Under the pieces are notes generated by a model. The model searched no databases, was not told the origin of the DNA, and saw only the letters and a list, made by a program, of their open reading frames with translations. Below are positions 7,024-16,136 of a stretch of DNA of 64,000 nucleotides, piece after piece (positions within the stretch are counted from its first letter, which is position 1; each line of letters opens with the position of its first letter). The position numbers and the translations under genes are program-made. Source of the DNA: an uncultured Muribaculaceae bacterium (GTDB lineage Bacteria > Bacteroidota > Bacteroidia > Bacteroidales > Muribaculaceae); contig CAJTUF010000005.1 in assembly GCA_910579675.1 (NCBI GenBank), positions 1 through 64,000 of the forward strand, read 5' to 3'.

Positions 7024-8154
7024 TCAGCGCTCCACCTTTACCTTCATGGGAGCGCGGAGCCTGCGCGACATATCTTCAAGGGCGTTCACCCAACTGTCGA
7101 AGGTCATGAAGCGGCCCTTGTTCCAAGATGAGCCCCAATAGTAGCTGTACTCGCTCCCCTCGCTGTAGGGTGCCACAGTCACCGCATGACCTGTAGCCTT
7201 ACCCTTAGGGGCTGGAAGAGGCATATAGCGCGTGGTCACTCCCGGCTGAGCATTGACCACACCCACATATATGCGGCCCACACCACGCCCTCCGGGAGCA
7301 GTGGTGGGATCATTGAACGCCACATAGTCGGCGCCCGTCACATATTCTTCGGCCGTTGGCTTGTGGATGACCACACCGGCGGCTACCGAGTCGGCATCAA
7401 ATCCCTCAAAGCGGCACTCGGTGTGATTAAACGGAGTACCCGCATCAAGGGTGATGAGACGGGTTTCCTTGCCTCCGCCATAATTATACACAAGCTCGAT
7501 AGTGGTGCGGAGTGGCCCGTTGTCGAGGATCTTCCACTCGGAAAACGCCCCCGGAAAGATCAGGTTGCCATCGCGCCCCAACGGAGCAGTGGCGCCACCG
7601 CCGAGCGTGGGGCCTACGTCATACACATCCATGCCATCGCCATGGTCGGTGTGATACGAAACCTTTTGCACGAGTTCCTTGAAATAGCGCTCCGGCACCA
7701 CCGGGCGCGTGGTCGATTTCGTAAACACATCGTAGCCGTAGGCCGCCCCGCCCGAGGCCCCGAAAGCGGGGCCGTATGCCCGGTAGGCCGCATAATCATT
7801 TTCCCACGCCATATCGTCGACCCGCTCCGGATAAAAAGCAGCATAGACACGCTCGTCGACCGGAGCTGGCTTGCCGGGCGCAACGGTATACGAAGCTTCG
7901 CCCGACGGGCCTACTGTTGCCGGAAAGATCACCTTGCCGTCATGGGTAAGCTGCCAAGGCAACTCGCTGCCGCGGCTATCGCGGATTACAAACGGAGCGA
8001 CGGGGAGCGACGACGCCTCTACCTCCACCATCTCGGTGCGCGGTTGAGGAAGAGGATTGCTCACAATGATGCGGGCCGACTGATCCTCGGCCTTGATATA
8101 AGGCATGCCCATCAGCAGGGCTGCCGCCAGTGAAAAAATGTGATGATTGATCAT
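7024..8154 (-). CDS. Secreted DUF4861 protein
   Basis: This 376-residue protein has a signal peptide (about 1-22) and a single all-beta-looking domain. The central part is conserved-looking and rich in Tyr, Gly and Asp (YAAYRAYGPAFGA, SYHTDHGDGMDVYDVGPTLG, FNHTECRFEG). This matches the DUF4861 family, found near polysaccharide lyases and unsaturated uronyl hydrolases in Bacteroidetes; I know of no safe function. It leads the uronate operon and is read from a promoter carrying the PUL operator. A role as a periplasmic enzyme acting on uronic acid oligosaccharides is reasonable. Conserved His and Asp residues (THxD-like DHGDGMD) are candidate active-site positions. Confidence 0.75.
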   Translation of the reverse strand: MINHHIFSLAAALLMGMPYIKAEDQSARIIVSNPLPQPRTEMVEVEASSLPVAPFVIRDSRGSELPWQLTHDGKVIFPATVGPSGEASYTVAPGKPAPVDERVYAAFYPERVDDMAWENDYAAYRAYGPAFGASGGAAYGYDVFTKSTTRPVVPERYFKELVQKVSYHTDHGDGMDVYDVGPTLGGGATAPLGRDGNLIFPGAFSEWKILDNGPLRTTIELVYNYGGGKETRLITLDAGTPFNHTECRFEGFDADSVAAGVVIHKPTAEEYVTGADYVAFNDPTTAPGGRGVGRIYVGVVNAQPGVTTRYMPLPAPKGKATGHAVTVAPYSEGSEYSYYWGSSWNKGRFMTFDSWVNALEDMSRRLRAPMKVKVER

Positions 8155-8204
8155 GATATGGATTCGGCTTCCGACGGAGCCTGTAGCGCTCCGTTAGCCG
8201 TCCA

Positions 8205-8212
8205 CAAAGGTA
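8205..8212 (-). promoter_or_regulatory. -7 box of the DUF4861-kdu operon
   Basis: TACCTTTG on the minus strand lies 50 nt upstream of the ATG at 8154. There is no recognisable TTTG at -33, as expected for an activator-dependent promoter. The proximal GTCC of the operator begins exactly 33 bp upstream, at 8245. Confidence 0.75.
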
Positions 8213-8236
8213 GTGTCTTTGCCAATACCCCTACCG

Positions 8237-8270
8237 CACAAATCGTCCGAATGACCATGTAAAAAAGTCC
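8237..8270 (-). promoter_or_regulatory. Two-half-site operator A (predicted regulator target)
   Basis: Two half-sites are read on the plus strand: CACAAATCGTCC (8237-8248) and GTAAAAAAGTCC (8259-8270). Their GTCC cores are 22 bp apart. A 20-bp stretch here nearly matches operator B at 18101-18130, sharing AATCGTCCGAA and ACCATGTAAAA. CCGCACAAATCGTCC also recurs inverted in operator C. The two-turn spacing fits an AraC-type output domain, such as that of the hybrid regulator next door. Confidence 0.75.
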
Positions 8271-8344
8271 ACAAAAGCTGCACAGACCCCCTTTAGAAGG
8301 CCCAGAAGCCACTTGTTAACATTTTTTACAATTTGCAGCGGGCC

Positions 8345-8545
8345 CTATTTGCGGCAGTTGCGCGACAACGGACACCCATCGCATCCCGACTCTTTGCTGC
8401 AATCATGACCGGAGGTGCTCCCCCCTCCGCAGCCACACCCGCCGCCACCTTTGCGCCGGCGTGCCATCACCGAGCCTACCGCACGCCACACACACAGGGC
8501 CACCACCGCGCCCACCACAATCCACTGTATGGTCAGGTCGCTCAT
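8345..8545 (-). CDS. FeoB-associated-type Cys-rich small membrane protein
   Basis: This 66-residue protein has an N-terminal membrane segment (about 7-26), a basic stretch RRRKGG and a glycine/cysteine tail containing CGCGG, CSKESGC and CPLSRNC. The layout matches the FeoB-associated Cys-rich membrane proteins, which are thought to bind iron or help ferrous iron uptake. No feoA or feoB is nearby. Its ATG overlaps the stop of the upstream NUDIX gene (ATGA), so translation is probably coupled. The metal-binding idea is inferred from the Cys residues. Confidence 0.7.
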   Translation of the reverse strand: MSDLTIQWIVVGAVVALCVWRAVGSVMARRRKGGGGCGCGGGSTSGHDCSKESGCDGCPLSRNCRK

Positions 8546-9075
8546 AGCTGCTCTATAAGGGGAAGGATACGGTCGAGCTCTCGCTCAAGATTCGGGGTCA
8601 GCACCCCGAGGCCACGGGCCTCCTCGATCTCCACGAGCGTCCAGAACCGGGCCTCATCAACCTCGTCGGGATCGGGCGTCACTGTGAGCTCCGACGGGTC
8701 GGCAGCCAGCACATGGACATTGACCAACTCGCGCTCCCGCTCGCTGCGCCACTCGTAGCGGCATAGTGCCACCGCTTCCGAAGCATCAATGCCGAGCTCC
8801 TCGCGGGCCTCGCGCTGCAATGCCTCATCTACGCTCTCGCCATAGTCCACATGCCCTCCTACAGCCGTATCCCATCGGCCCGGTTGGATATCCTTGCTCA
8901 GAGAGCGGCGCTGGAGCAGTATCGACCTCTTGTCGTTGCTAACCACATGGAGATGCACCACCGGGTGGAGCAACATACTCTTGCCGTCGTGGCATTGTCC
9001 GCGGGTGGCGCTGCCGGTCACCCGCCCATCGGTGTCGACCACCGGAAAAATCTCAGCTCTGTCTGTCTTTGGCAT
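8542..9075 (-). CDS. NUDIX hydrolase
   Basis: This 177-residue NUDIX enzyme has a full Nudix box (G74, E80, R88-E89, E92-E93, G95). It hydrolyses a nucleoside-diphosphate-linked substrate with Mg2+. The front part (FPVVDTDGRVTG) and size resemble the IDI-like or YfcD-like group, so isopentenyl-diphosphate isomerase-like chemistry cannot be excluded. A longer frame opens upstream at 9150. However, the promoter box TACCTTTG at 9106-9099 lies inside that extension, so the Met at 9075 is the real start. The substrate is unknown. Confidence 0.85.
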   Translation of the reverse strand: MPKTDRAEIFPVVDTDGRVTGSATRGQCHDGKSMLLHPVVHLHVVSNDKRSILLQRRSLSKDIQPGRWDTAVGGHVDYGESVDEALQREAREELGIDASEAVALCRYEWRSERERELVNVHVLAADPSELTVTPDPDEVDEARFWTLVEIEEARGLGVLTPNLERELDRILPLIEQL

Positions 9076-9098
9076 AATAGGAAGGATATTTGATGCAA

Positions 9099-9106
9099 CA
9101 AAGGTA
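9099..9106 (-). promoter_or_regulatory. -7 box of the NUDIX operon
   Basis: TACCTTTG on the minus strand, 24 nt before the ATG at 9075. It decides the start of the NUDIX gene. Confidence 0.7.
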
Positions 9107-9180
9107 CGAAGAATCGCAAAAACATGCCGCCACAATCCCCTTTTTTCCACCCCTTAATACACAGTTATATCTTTTTTAAC

Positions 9181-9188
9181 TACCTTTG
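9181..9188 (+). promoter_or_regulatory. -7 box of the hybrid regulator gene
   Basis: TACCTTTG lies 72 nt before the ATG at 9261. No operator half-sites of the kind found at 8237-8270 are visible here, so the regulator does not look autoregulated by the same site. Confidence 0.65.
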
Positions 9189-9260
9189 TGTCTCTTTTGT
9201 CTTTCATAGTATAAACTACCTGTCATCGCAGGGTATCTATCATCCGACGTATCTCTTACC

Positions 9261-12200
9261 ATGAAGATCCGTAACATCATCATACCACTGCTTGCCATGT
9301 GTGCCATTATACTTGCGGGCCCACACTGCGCTAAAGCTGAATACTTCAGGCATCTTACCCTCAACGACGGCCTGAGCCAGCCCTCTGTCATGTCCATCGC
9401 CCAGGATGGTCTTGGACGCATATGGCTCGGCACGAGAGAGGGTGTGAACATGTACGACGGCGCTTCTCTGTCTGTCTATAAGGGATGGATCAATGATCCC
9501 GACACCGGCTCCAAAGTGTGGATCGGAAACGAAATGAGCGCTATTCATCCCGACTCCACAGGCAATCTGTTCATGCACATCGACCACGATGTAGTGAAAT
9601 ATAATATCGTTACCGATCGTTTCTCCCGATTCACCAGCGGCGCCGACGTAAAAGCACTAACCGGGAGCAACGGACAGATCATATTCATCACCTCCGACTC
9701 AATCTGTGTGAAAAATCCCCACAACGACAGCCTGATATTTCAATTCTCTGTCCCGGGATTAGGCAACATCTCACACCTCGCCGCCGACGCAGGCGCCTAC
9801 TACATCAGCACCGACGCCGGCCTATATATATTCGACCGCAAGTCGCGCCGCCGCGAGAGGCTGCTCCCCTCCACTGCTATTCACTCTACCTTCATAAGCA
9901 GCGACAATACCCTGTGGATAAGCGAGGTCAACGGCAGCTTGTTGCGCCGTGGAAGGTCAGACAAGAATCCGGTCAAGGTATCCACTCCTCTTGCCCCTAA
10001 GGGAGTGATGGGCGCTCTCCAGAGCCGCAACGCCGTGGAAGACCACTCCGGAAAGATTTGGTATGGCACCTTCACCGGACTATCGTGCTACGATCCCGCC
10101 ACCGGACACACGCGCCACATACGCATCCCCACCAACATCGGCGGCTTGACCCACTCGTCGGTGTTTGGAATGCTCTGTGACCGTCAGGGCAACATATGGG
10201 CCGGAACTTATTACGGTGGGGTGAACTACTTCTCCCCAGCCGACGAGCAGTATTTCAACTTCAACTACGAAAACCTTGCACCCGATGGTCTGTATCACTC
10301 ATTCATAATAGCGATGACCAAAGACCGCGACGGCAATCTGTGGTTCGGTACCGACGGCGCCGGTGTGTGCTGTGTCGACTCAATCTGGAACATCCGCACC
10401 ACACTCTCCACCAAGAGCGGCGCCAACGCTCTGCGGCAAAACAACATAAAGGCCCTGGCTTATCATCCCGGAAGCAACCGCCTATTCATAGGAACCCACC
10501 TCGGAGGACTCTCGGTCTACGACATAGGCACCGGCACAACAACCAATATGATCGACAATCAGCGGCTGGCACAGGAGTTAGGCAACGTGATCCACTCGCT
10601 GAAGGTAAGAGGCGACAATCTGTTCATAGCATCGCGCACCGGACTGTCGCGGCTGGATCTCACCACCGACAGCATTCACCACATCGCCACCCCTACCCCG
10701 CCATTGTTTATCGACTTCGACTCCGATGGCAATCTCTACTATTTCCACCAGAGAGGACGAAGGATATATCGGGTGGCCCACCCTGAGGAGTCGTCGCCCG
10801 AGGTTGTGCCCCTGCCGCGATTACTCGGCAACGGAGCCCCGTCGAGCTTCTGCTGCACCGATAGCGGCCTGCTCGTATCCACCATCGGCGACGGCATCAT
10901 ATCTTTTCCCGGCTATGGCGACACCCAGATCCAATACAACACATCCAATTCCGCTCTGCCTGACGACTATTGCTACACCATAGCCAACGGACCCGACGGA
11001 TCTGTATATATCCTTACCGAACACAATGTGGTAAGAATGAAGCCCGACGCCGATATGGAGCGGGTGAAATTCAACGACTATTTTCCCGACTCGCATATCA
11101 TAGACGACTGCGCTCTGCTGCCTCTCCAATCCGGCGACATTCTCGTTGGAAGCACCAAAGGCATCACCCGCCTCAGCAGCAGCAACTTCAGGGCATCAGC
11201 TTCGACCGGCGGTAATCCGCTGCTCTTTTTCTCAAAGCTCAGAGTGCAAAACCGCGAAGTGATTCCCGGCGATGGCTCCGGGATCCTCGACCGCGCTCTC
11301 CCATACGCCTCGCGTATCCGACTGCCTCACAACCGCAACAACTTCAGTCTGCGGCTCGGACTGAGCGACTACACCACATCTACAGGACAACCGATTGTAG
11401 AATACCGGCTCGAAGGTTCCGACAACAACCATTGGGTCACAGCCGACGATGGCGAAATTCGCTACAACAGTCTCTCGCCGGGATCCTACACCCTCCATGC
11501 GCGCCAGCCCGATATACCCGGAGAGATAAGCATTGCCATAGAGGTGGAGCGTCCGTGGTATGCCGGATTCTGGGCTTGGCTCATATATATAATCGCCGCA
11601 GCTGCAATCGGGTATTTCATAATCCACAAAAGTCTCGACGCCGCAAGACTGCGCTCCTCGCTGCGCAAGGAAAAGATCGAGCGAAACCAGATCGAACGGC
11701 TCAATAAGGAGAAACTCGTTTTTTTCACCAATGTGAGCCACGAATTCCAGACTCCTCTCACTCTGATCATGAGCCATGTAGATCTGCTCATGACCAAGTA
11801 CAAACGTAATGAATCGCTCCTTGAGGTGCTCCGCCACATCCGCGACCACTCTCGCCAGATGAGCCACCTCATCACCCAGCTTTTGGAATTCCGCAAGCTG
11901 CAACAGAACCATCAGGTGCTCCGGCTCGGCTACCACGACGCAGCCGATGCCCTGCGCCACACTGCGCTTCCATTTGTCGACTATGCCACCAAGCGCTGCA
12001 TCGACTTCACCATAGATATCCCCGACGATGTGCCCAAAGGTTTCTACGACCCGGCCTTGATCGACCGTGTGTTGGTCAACATCCTCTCCAACGCTTTCAA
12101 ATACACCCCCGACGGGGGTAGCATAAGCTGCTCAATAGCCCGAGGCCGAGGCGCTACGGTCGTTTTCCGAATCTCCGACACCGGCAAAGGAATATCCGAA

Positions 12201-13349
12201 AAAGACCTCCCTTATATCTTCGACCGCTTCTACAATGGCAATTCCGACGAGATGAAGCGCTACGATATGGACTACCGTAGCACTGGCATAGGTCTTGCAT
12301 TCGCCAAATCGATTGTCGACAAGCACCACGGACGCATATCCGTCACCAGCCGTGAAGGCGAGGGCACCACTTTCACCGTCGAGCTCCCCTCCTCTCCCGA
12401 GCCTTTTGAGGGCGACTCCAACATCATGATCGACGATACCCCATCATCTGCCATCCCGGCATTTGACGAGGGTCCTCTGCCTGACAATAGCCCCTCAGTC
12501 GCGGCTTCCGGTCCCGACGACAACGACGATCCCGACAACCCATCCGACGAGCAGGAACTGCCACTCATACTTATTGTCGAAGACAATCATGAGTTGCGGC
12601 GCAATCTTGTCCATTTCTTCACACCCTACTTCAGATTGGCCGAAGCCGCCGACGGCATGGAAGGTCTTGAAAAAGCACGTGCCATCAACCCCGACCTCAT
12701 CATATCCGATGTGATGATGCCGCGCATGAGCGGCACCGAGATGTGCCGCACCATCAAGAGCGACGTCAATCTCTGCCACATTCCGGTGATTCTCCTCACC
12801 GCCCTGAGCGCTTCCGAGTCGCGCATAGAGGGCCTGAACGCCAATGCCGACGACTATGTGACAAAACCTTTTGAGTCGGCAATCCTTCTGGCGCGTGTCG
12901 ACAATCTCATCCGTCTCCGTAAGATGCTCATTGGCCAGTTTAACAAGCAGCCCATCAACGAGATCGACCTGAGCGTGGTCAATCCCCTCGACCGCGACCT
13001 CCTCAAGCGCACCTCAGAGGTAATCGACTCGCGTATCGACGATCCTAATCTCGACATATCCTACATATGTAGCCGAATAGGGCTGTCGCGTTCGCAGTTT
13101 TTCGCCAAGTTCAAGAGCCTCACCGGCATGACACCCAACACGTATATCCACAACTATAGATTAAAGTTTGCGGCCACGCTTCTATCAGCGCAGCCGCAAC
13201 TTAGTGTCGCCGATATAACCTATCGGGTCGGGTTCACCAATCCTGCTTATTTCACAAGATGCTTCAAGAAGCTGTTTGGTGTGCCGCCGCAGAGCTATCG
13301 TAAAACCGACGACTGCGATCAGGCTGCCGACTCATCCGACACAAACTAA
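9261..13349 (+). CDS. Hybrid two-component system regulator (HTCS)
   Basis: This 1362-residue protein carries a whole signalling pathway. In order: signal peptide (about 1-26); a periplasmic two-blade propeller sensor built of repeats such as IAQDGLGRIWLGTREG (about 30-660); a Y_Y_Y domain (about 690-755); one membrane segment (771-791); HisKA with H827 in NVSHEFQTP; an ATPase domain (about 925-1035); a receiver domain with D1150 in ISDVMMPRMSG; and an AraC-type DNA-binding domain (about 1243-1345). Such regulators bind a breakdown oligosaccharide in the periplasm and switch on a PUL. It lies between the uronate operon and the lyase/SusCD operons, which share an operator, so it is the obvious candidate to bind it. 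Confidence 0.95.
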   Translation: MKIRNIIIPLLAMCAIILAGPHCAKAEYFRHLTLNDGLSQPSVMSIAQDGLGRIWLGTREGVNMYDGASLSVYKGWINDPDTGSKVWIGNEMSAIHPDSTGNLFMHIDHDVVKYNIVTDRFSRFTSGADVKALTGSNGQIIFITSDSICVKNPHNDSLIFQFSVPGLGNISHLAADAGAYYISTDAGLYIFDRKSRRRERLLPSTAIHSTFISSDNTLWISEVNGSLLRRGRSDKNPVKVSTPLAPKGVMGALQSRNAVEDHSGKIWYGTFTGLSCYDPATGHTRHIRIPTNIGGLTHSSVFGMLCDRQGNIWAGTYYGGVNYFSPADEQYFNFNYENLAPDGLYHSFIIAMTKDRDGNLWFGTDGAGVCCVDSIWNIRTTLSTKSGANALRQNNIKALAYHPGSNRLFIGTHLGGLSVYDIGTGTTTNMIDNQRLAQELGNVIHSLKVRGDNLFIASRTGLSRLDLTTDSIHHIATPTPPLFIDFDSDGNLYYFHQRGRRIYRVAHPEESSPEVVPLPRLLGNGAPSSFCCTDSGLLVSTIGDGIISFPGYGDTQIQYNTSNSALPDDYCYTIANGPDGSVYILTEHNVVRMKPDADMERVKFNDYFPDSHIIDDCALLPLQSGDILVGSTKGITRLSSSNFRASASTGGNPLLFFSKLRVQNREVIPGDGSGILDRALPYASRIRLPHNRNNFSLRLGLSDYTTSTGQPIVEYRLEGSDNNHWVTADDGEIRYNSLSPGSYTLHARQPDIPGEISIAIEVERPWYAGFWAWLIYIIAAAAIGYFIIHKSLDAARLRSSLRKEKIERNQIERLNKEKLVFFTNVSHEFQTPLTLIMSHVDLLMTKYKRNESLLEVLRHIRDHSRQMSHLITQLLEFRKLQQNHQVLRLGYHDAADALRHTALPFVDYATKRCIDFTIDIPDDVPKGFYDPALIDRVLVNILSNAFKYTPDGGSISCSIARGRGATVVFRISDTGKGISEKDLPYIFDRFYNGNSDEMKRYDMDYRSTGIGLAFAKSIVDKHHGRISVTSREGEGTTFTVELPSSPEPFEGDSNIMIDDTPSSAIPAFDEGPLPDNSPSVAASGPDDNDDPDNPSDEQELPLILIVEDNHELRRNLVHFFTPYFRLAEAADGMEGLEKARAINPDLIISDVMMPRMSGTEMCRTIKSDVNLCHIPVILLTALSASESRIEGLNANADDYVTKPFESAILLARVDNLIRLRKMLIGQFNKQPINEIDLSVVNPLDRDLLKRTSEVIDSRIDDPNLDISYICSRIGLSRSQFFAKFKSLTGMTPNTYIHNYRLKFAATLLSAQPQLSVADITYRVGFTNPAYFTRCFKKLFGVPPQSYRKTDDCDQAADSSDTN

Positions 13350-13428
13350 CCTTAGGTGTACCTAATAACTATCTTATTGCCTTATATCCATTTATGTGTC
13401 GTTGAATCAACGTGGGCGCCTCGCGTCC

Positions 13429-14685
13429 TTACCTCTTGAGCGACACATGGCCGTCGATGGGGAAGGGCTTGCCGCTCCACGCGCGTTGCTGTGTCCACTC
13501 CTCGGCCGGATCGGTCCAGAAGGGATGGTCGGCCGGAAGGCCGAGAGGCATAAACATCGTGGAGGTGATATAGAGGCTGCCGTTGTTGGTATAGCTGTTG
13601 GAGAGATTGGGCTGATGACCTGCATAGCCCAGCGCGAGATAACCGTTGGGGGTGAAGTTGCCCGGATCGGCAAACATATTTTCCATCACGCGGGTGAGAG
13701 CCGAGCGCACTGAGCCGTTGGTGAGACCTGAGGGCCAGCCATATTTCCAAGCCGACATGGCGAGGGTCTGGAACACACCCAGACGGTAAACCACCGAACG
13801 GCCAAATGCGGGATAGGTGCCTTCGGGCGAGATCAACCGCTCTACAAACTGGTTGTAGCGCTGCATACGCTTCACTGCAAGCTCCGACGGGATATTTGAC
13901 ACCCAGCGGGTGCTCGGTGTGCGGTTGTTTTCTACGGCTTCAAGCATCTCGATATACATCGGATGAATCACATACGAATTGTAGTTGTCGAGAGCCAGCT
14001 CGGGACCGTCGCCATACATACCATCGCCGAGATACCACTCGTCGATCTTGCGTCCAACGGTAGTGAAGATAAAATTGTCGGCGCTCTCCGGCTCGACCGT
14101 CAGTATAAATGCCTCGATGAGACCACGGAAGAGGAGCCAGTTGTTGTAGGCGGGACGGTGGCGGCGAAGACCCTTGAAGCAGTCGAGGTAACGGCGCTGT
14201 GTCACACTGTCGAGCTGCTGCCATGTGGCTTCGGGGGCACGCATGAAACTCTCGGCGAAATAGGCGGCATCAACCAGAGGCTGGGGGTGAGAGCCATCCC
14301 AGAGGAGGCAGTCGGGGCTTTCGGGATCGACAGCGTTTTTATACGACGCTATGGCCCACTCGCGGAGCTGCTTGCGCTTGGCTCCCTCGGCGGTGTCGTC
14401 GTCGGGAAGGGCAAGCCACGGAGTGATACCTGCCATAAGGCGGCCGAAACACTCCATATAAGTCACTTTAGGGTCGCGCCCGTCCCAATCGGGGCTCAGC
14501 TCCAGATCCATATTTTTCTGAAGCTCGCCACGGCTCATGTTTTCGAGCACAGGGGCTGCTATGCGGTAAGCCAGATCAGCCCATTTCTCGCGGTCGGTCA
14601 TGACCGGAGCCTGCTTTTTCTTGGCGAGGGCTGCGGGAGCCATCACCAGCAGCAGGATTATGGTGGCTATAAATGATTTTTTCAT
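13429..14685 (-). CDS. Secreted DUF2264 protein
   Basis: 418 residues with a signal peptide (MKKSFIATIILLLVMAPAALA). The mature part reads as an alpha/alpha-barrel-like helical protein with motifs typical of DUF2264, such as YMECFGRLMAGITPWLAL, NNWLLFRGLIEAF and GDGMYGDGPELALDNYNSYVIHPMY. The start at 14685 is chosen because the 20 codons upstream lack signal character. DUF2264 genes are frequent in Bacteroidetes PULs for uronic-acid polymers; the reaction is unproven. The fold resembles unsaturated uronyl hydrolases (GH88/GH105), so a hydrolase or lyase role is possible. It is the last gene of the lyase-GH88-DUF2264 operon. Confidence 0.8.
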   Translation of the reverse strand: MKKSFIATIILLLVMAPAALAKKKQAPVMTDREKWADLAYRIAAPVLENMSRGELQKNMDLELSPDWDGRDPKVTYMECFGRLMAGITPWLALPDDDTAEGAKRKQLREWAIASYKNAVDPESPDCLLWDGSHPQPLVDAAYFAESFMRAPEATWQQLDSVTQRRYLDCFKGLRRHRPAYNNWLLFRGLIEAFILTVEPESADNFIFTTVGRKIDEWYLGDGMYGDGPELALDNYNSYVIHPMYIEMLEAVENNRTPSTRWVSNIPSELAVKRMQRYNQFVERLISPEGTYPAFGRSVVYRLGVFQTLAMSAWKYGWPSGLTNGSVRSALTRVMENMFADPGNFTPNGYLALGYAGHQPNLSNSYTNNGSLYITSTMFMPLGLPADHPFWTDPAEEWTQQRAWSGKPFPIDGHVSLKR

Positions 14686-14708
14686 CTTTGGTAATGGTTC
14701 AAGGTGTG

Positions 14709-14792
14709 AAAAAAAGGTGAAGGGACCGTGGATAAGTTGTGGCAAAAACTATCCAACGCCATTGTCATAACCACATCCCCGGGCCCTTCACC
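14709..14792 (-). terminator. Possible attenuating hairpin between GH88 and DUF2264 genes
   Basis: On the minus strand GGTGAAGGG (14792-14784) can pair with CCCTTCACC (14724-14716), which is followed by seven Ts (14715-14709). The loop is long (59 nt) with some inner pairing. It may reduce read-through from the GH88 gene into the DUF2264 gene. Confidence 0.4.
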
Positions 14793-14829
14793 GGGATCTA
14801 TCTTGCAATATTCACTTTCCTTGTATCAT

Positions 14830-16056
14830 TCAGCCCTCTATGTCGCGCTTGCGCTTGAGAGCCTCAAGATAATAGTAGTCGGCATAGTTCAGGGGCACAT
14901 CGACCTCACTGTTGTGAGGAATCGAACCGGTCGAGTGCTTGAGGATGAAGCGGCCGTTTTCGCCGGGCTTGGCGGTATATTCGTCAGATGAGAGCGAAAT
15001 CATGATATCATCGGCATAATCCTTGTACTGACCGGGATTTTCAACCGGATAGGTCGAGAGCTCATACAGAGCCGATGCGATCACAGCGGCAGCCGAAGCA
15101 TCGCGGGGTTCGTTGGGCACGTCGGGAGCATCCATATCCCAGTAAGGGATCTTGTCGGCGGTTGCATTGGCGTGATTGCGCATGAAGTCGAAGGTTTTGA
15201 TGGCCTGATCGAGATAGCGCTGATCGCCGGTCTCGCGGTAGCACATGGTGTAGCCGTAGATGGCCCATGCCTGTCCGCGCGACCATGCCGACTCATCGGC
15301 ATAGCCCTGACCGGTCTGGCGGCTGAACACTTCGCCGTTGGCAGGATTGTAGTCCACAACGTGGTAGCAGCTGCCATTGTCGCGGAAATGCTCCTTGAGA
15401 GTGGTGTTGGCGTGGGCCACAGCCACATTGTAGAATGTTGAGTCGCCCGAGATCTTGGTTGCCTCGAAGAGGAGTTCGAGATTCATCATATTGTCGATGA
15501 TCACGGGGCAGGTCCATCCGCGGCTTGCCTGCCATGAACCGGGAGAGGTGTTCCAGCTCTGGATCACACCGGCGTCGGGGCGGAAGCGGGTACAGAGGCT
15601 CTTGGCGGCCTGCACAAGCACCGAGTCATATTCGGCGCTCTTAACAAAGCGGCGGCCATTGCCGTAGGAACAGTTTATGATAAAGCCTATGTCGTGGTGG
15701 CTGGTGAGATTCTGGGCCTCGGCTATAGCCTCGGTATATTTCTCGGCAAGAGGCACAAGAGTGGAGTCGCCCGTAAGCTCATAGAGATACCACATGCTTC
15801 CGGGGAAGAAGCCGCTGCGCCAGTCGGCATAGCCGCAGTAGGCGGTGCTGAAGCGGTTGCGCTTGGTGGTCACGGGGTTGAGGACCTTACCGGTTGTGTC
15901 GGCCTCGATCGCCTCGATCTGGGTCGCCATCTGCTGGCGGGCGTTGCTGATCGCTGCGCTCTGCCAGTCGGCGGTTGCTGTGGCATCTTTCTCTGTTGTG
16001 GCGCAGCCGGTCATGACTGCGGCGGCGATGCCGGCTGCAAAGATAAGCTGTTTCAT
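14830..16056 (-). CDS. GH88 unsaturated glucuronyl hydrolase, lipoprotein
   Basis: 408 residues. A lipobox ends VMTGC with C18, so the protein is membrane-anchored, in the periplasm or on the surface. The GH88 signature regions include FSTAYCGYADWRSGFFPGSM, HDIGFIINCSYGNG, VIIDNMMNLELLF and GYADESAWSRGQAWAIYGY. GH88 hydrates the 4,5 double bond left by polysaccharide lyases and releases the unsaturated uronate, which rearranges to DKI. It sits directly after the lyase gene. Its product feeds KduI in the operon near 2-8 kb, which shares the operator. The enzyme family is certain; glucuronyl versus galacturonyl preference is not readable. Confidence 0.93.
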   Translation of the reverse strand: MKQLIFAAGIAAAVMTGCATTEKDATATADWQSAAISNARQQMATQIEAIEADTTGKVLNPVTTKRNRFSTAYCGYADWRSGFFPGSMWYLYELTGDSTLVPLAEKYTEAIAEAQNLTSHHDIGFIINCSYGNGRRFVKSAEYDSVLVQAAKSLCTRFRPDAGVIQSWNTSPGSWQASRGWTCPVIIDNMMNLELLFEATKISGDSTFYNVAVAHANTTLKEHFRDNGSCYHVVDYNPANGEVFSRQTGQGYADESAWSRGQAWAIYGYTMCYRETGDQRYLDQAIKTFDFMRNHANATADKIPYWDMDAPDVPNEPRDASAAAVIASALYELSTYPVENPGQYKDYADDIMISLSSDEYTAKPGENGRFILKHSTGSIPHNSEVDVPLNYADYYYLEALKRKRDIEG

Positions 16057-16136
16057 TGTTTTTGTCGTCTCTCAGTGAGAGATATGGGGTGATGATTAAT
16101 TATGGATAGATTAATAGAGATCGGTATGGGAGTCGG

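Noticed and set aside
9076..9150. 25-residue N-terminal extension of the NUDIX protein
   Set aside because: A TACCTTTG promoter box lies inside it, so it would not be transcribed in full.
13350..13380. TTAGGT/ACCTAA repeat after the first HTCS
   Set aside because: The loop would be 2 nt and no T-run follows, so it is not a terminator.
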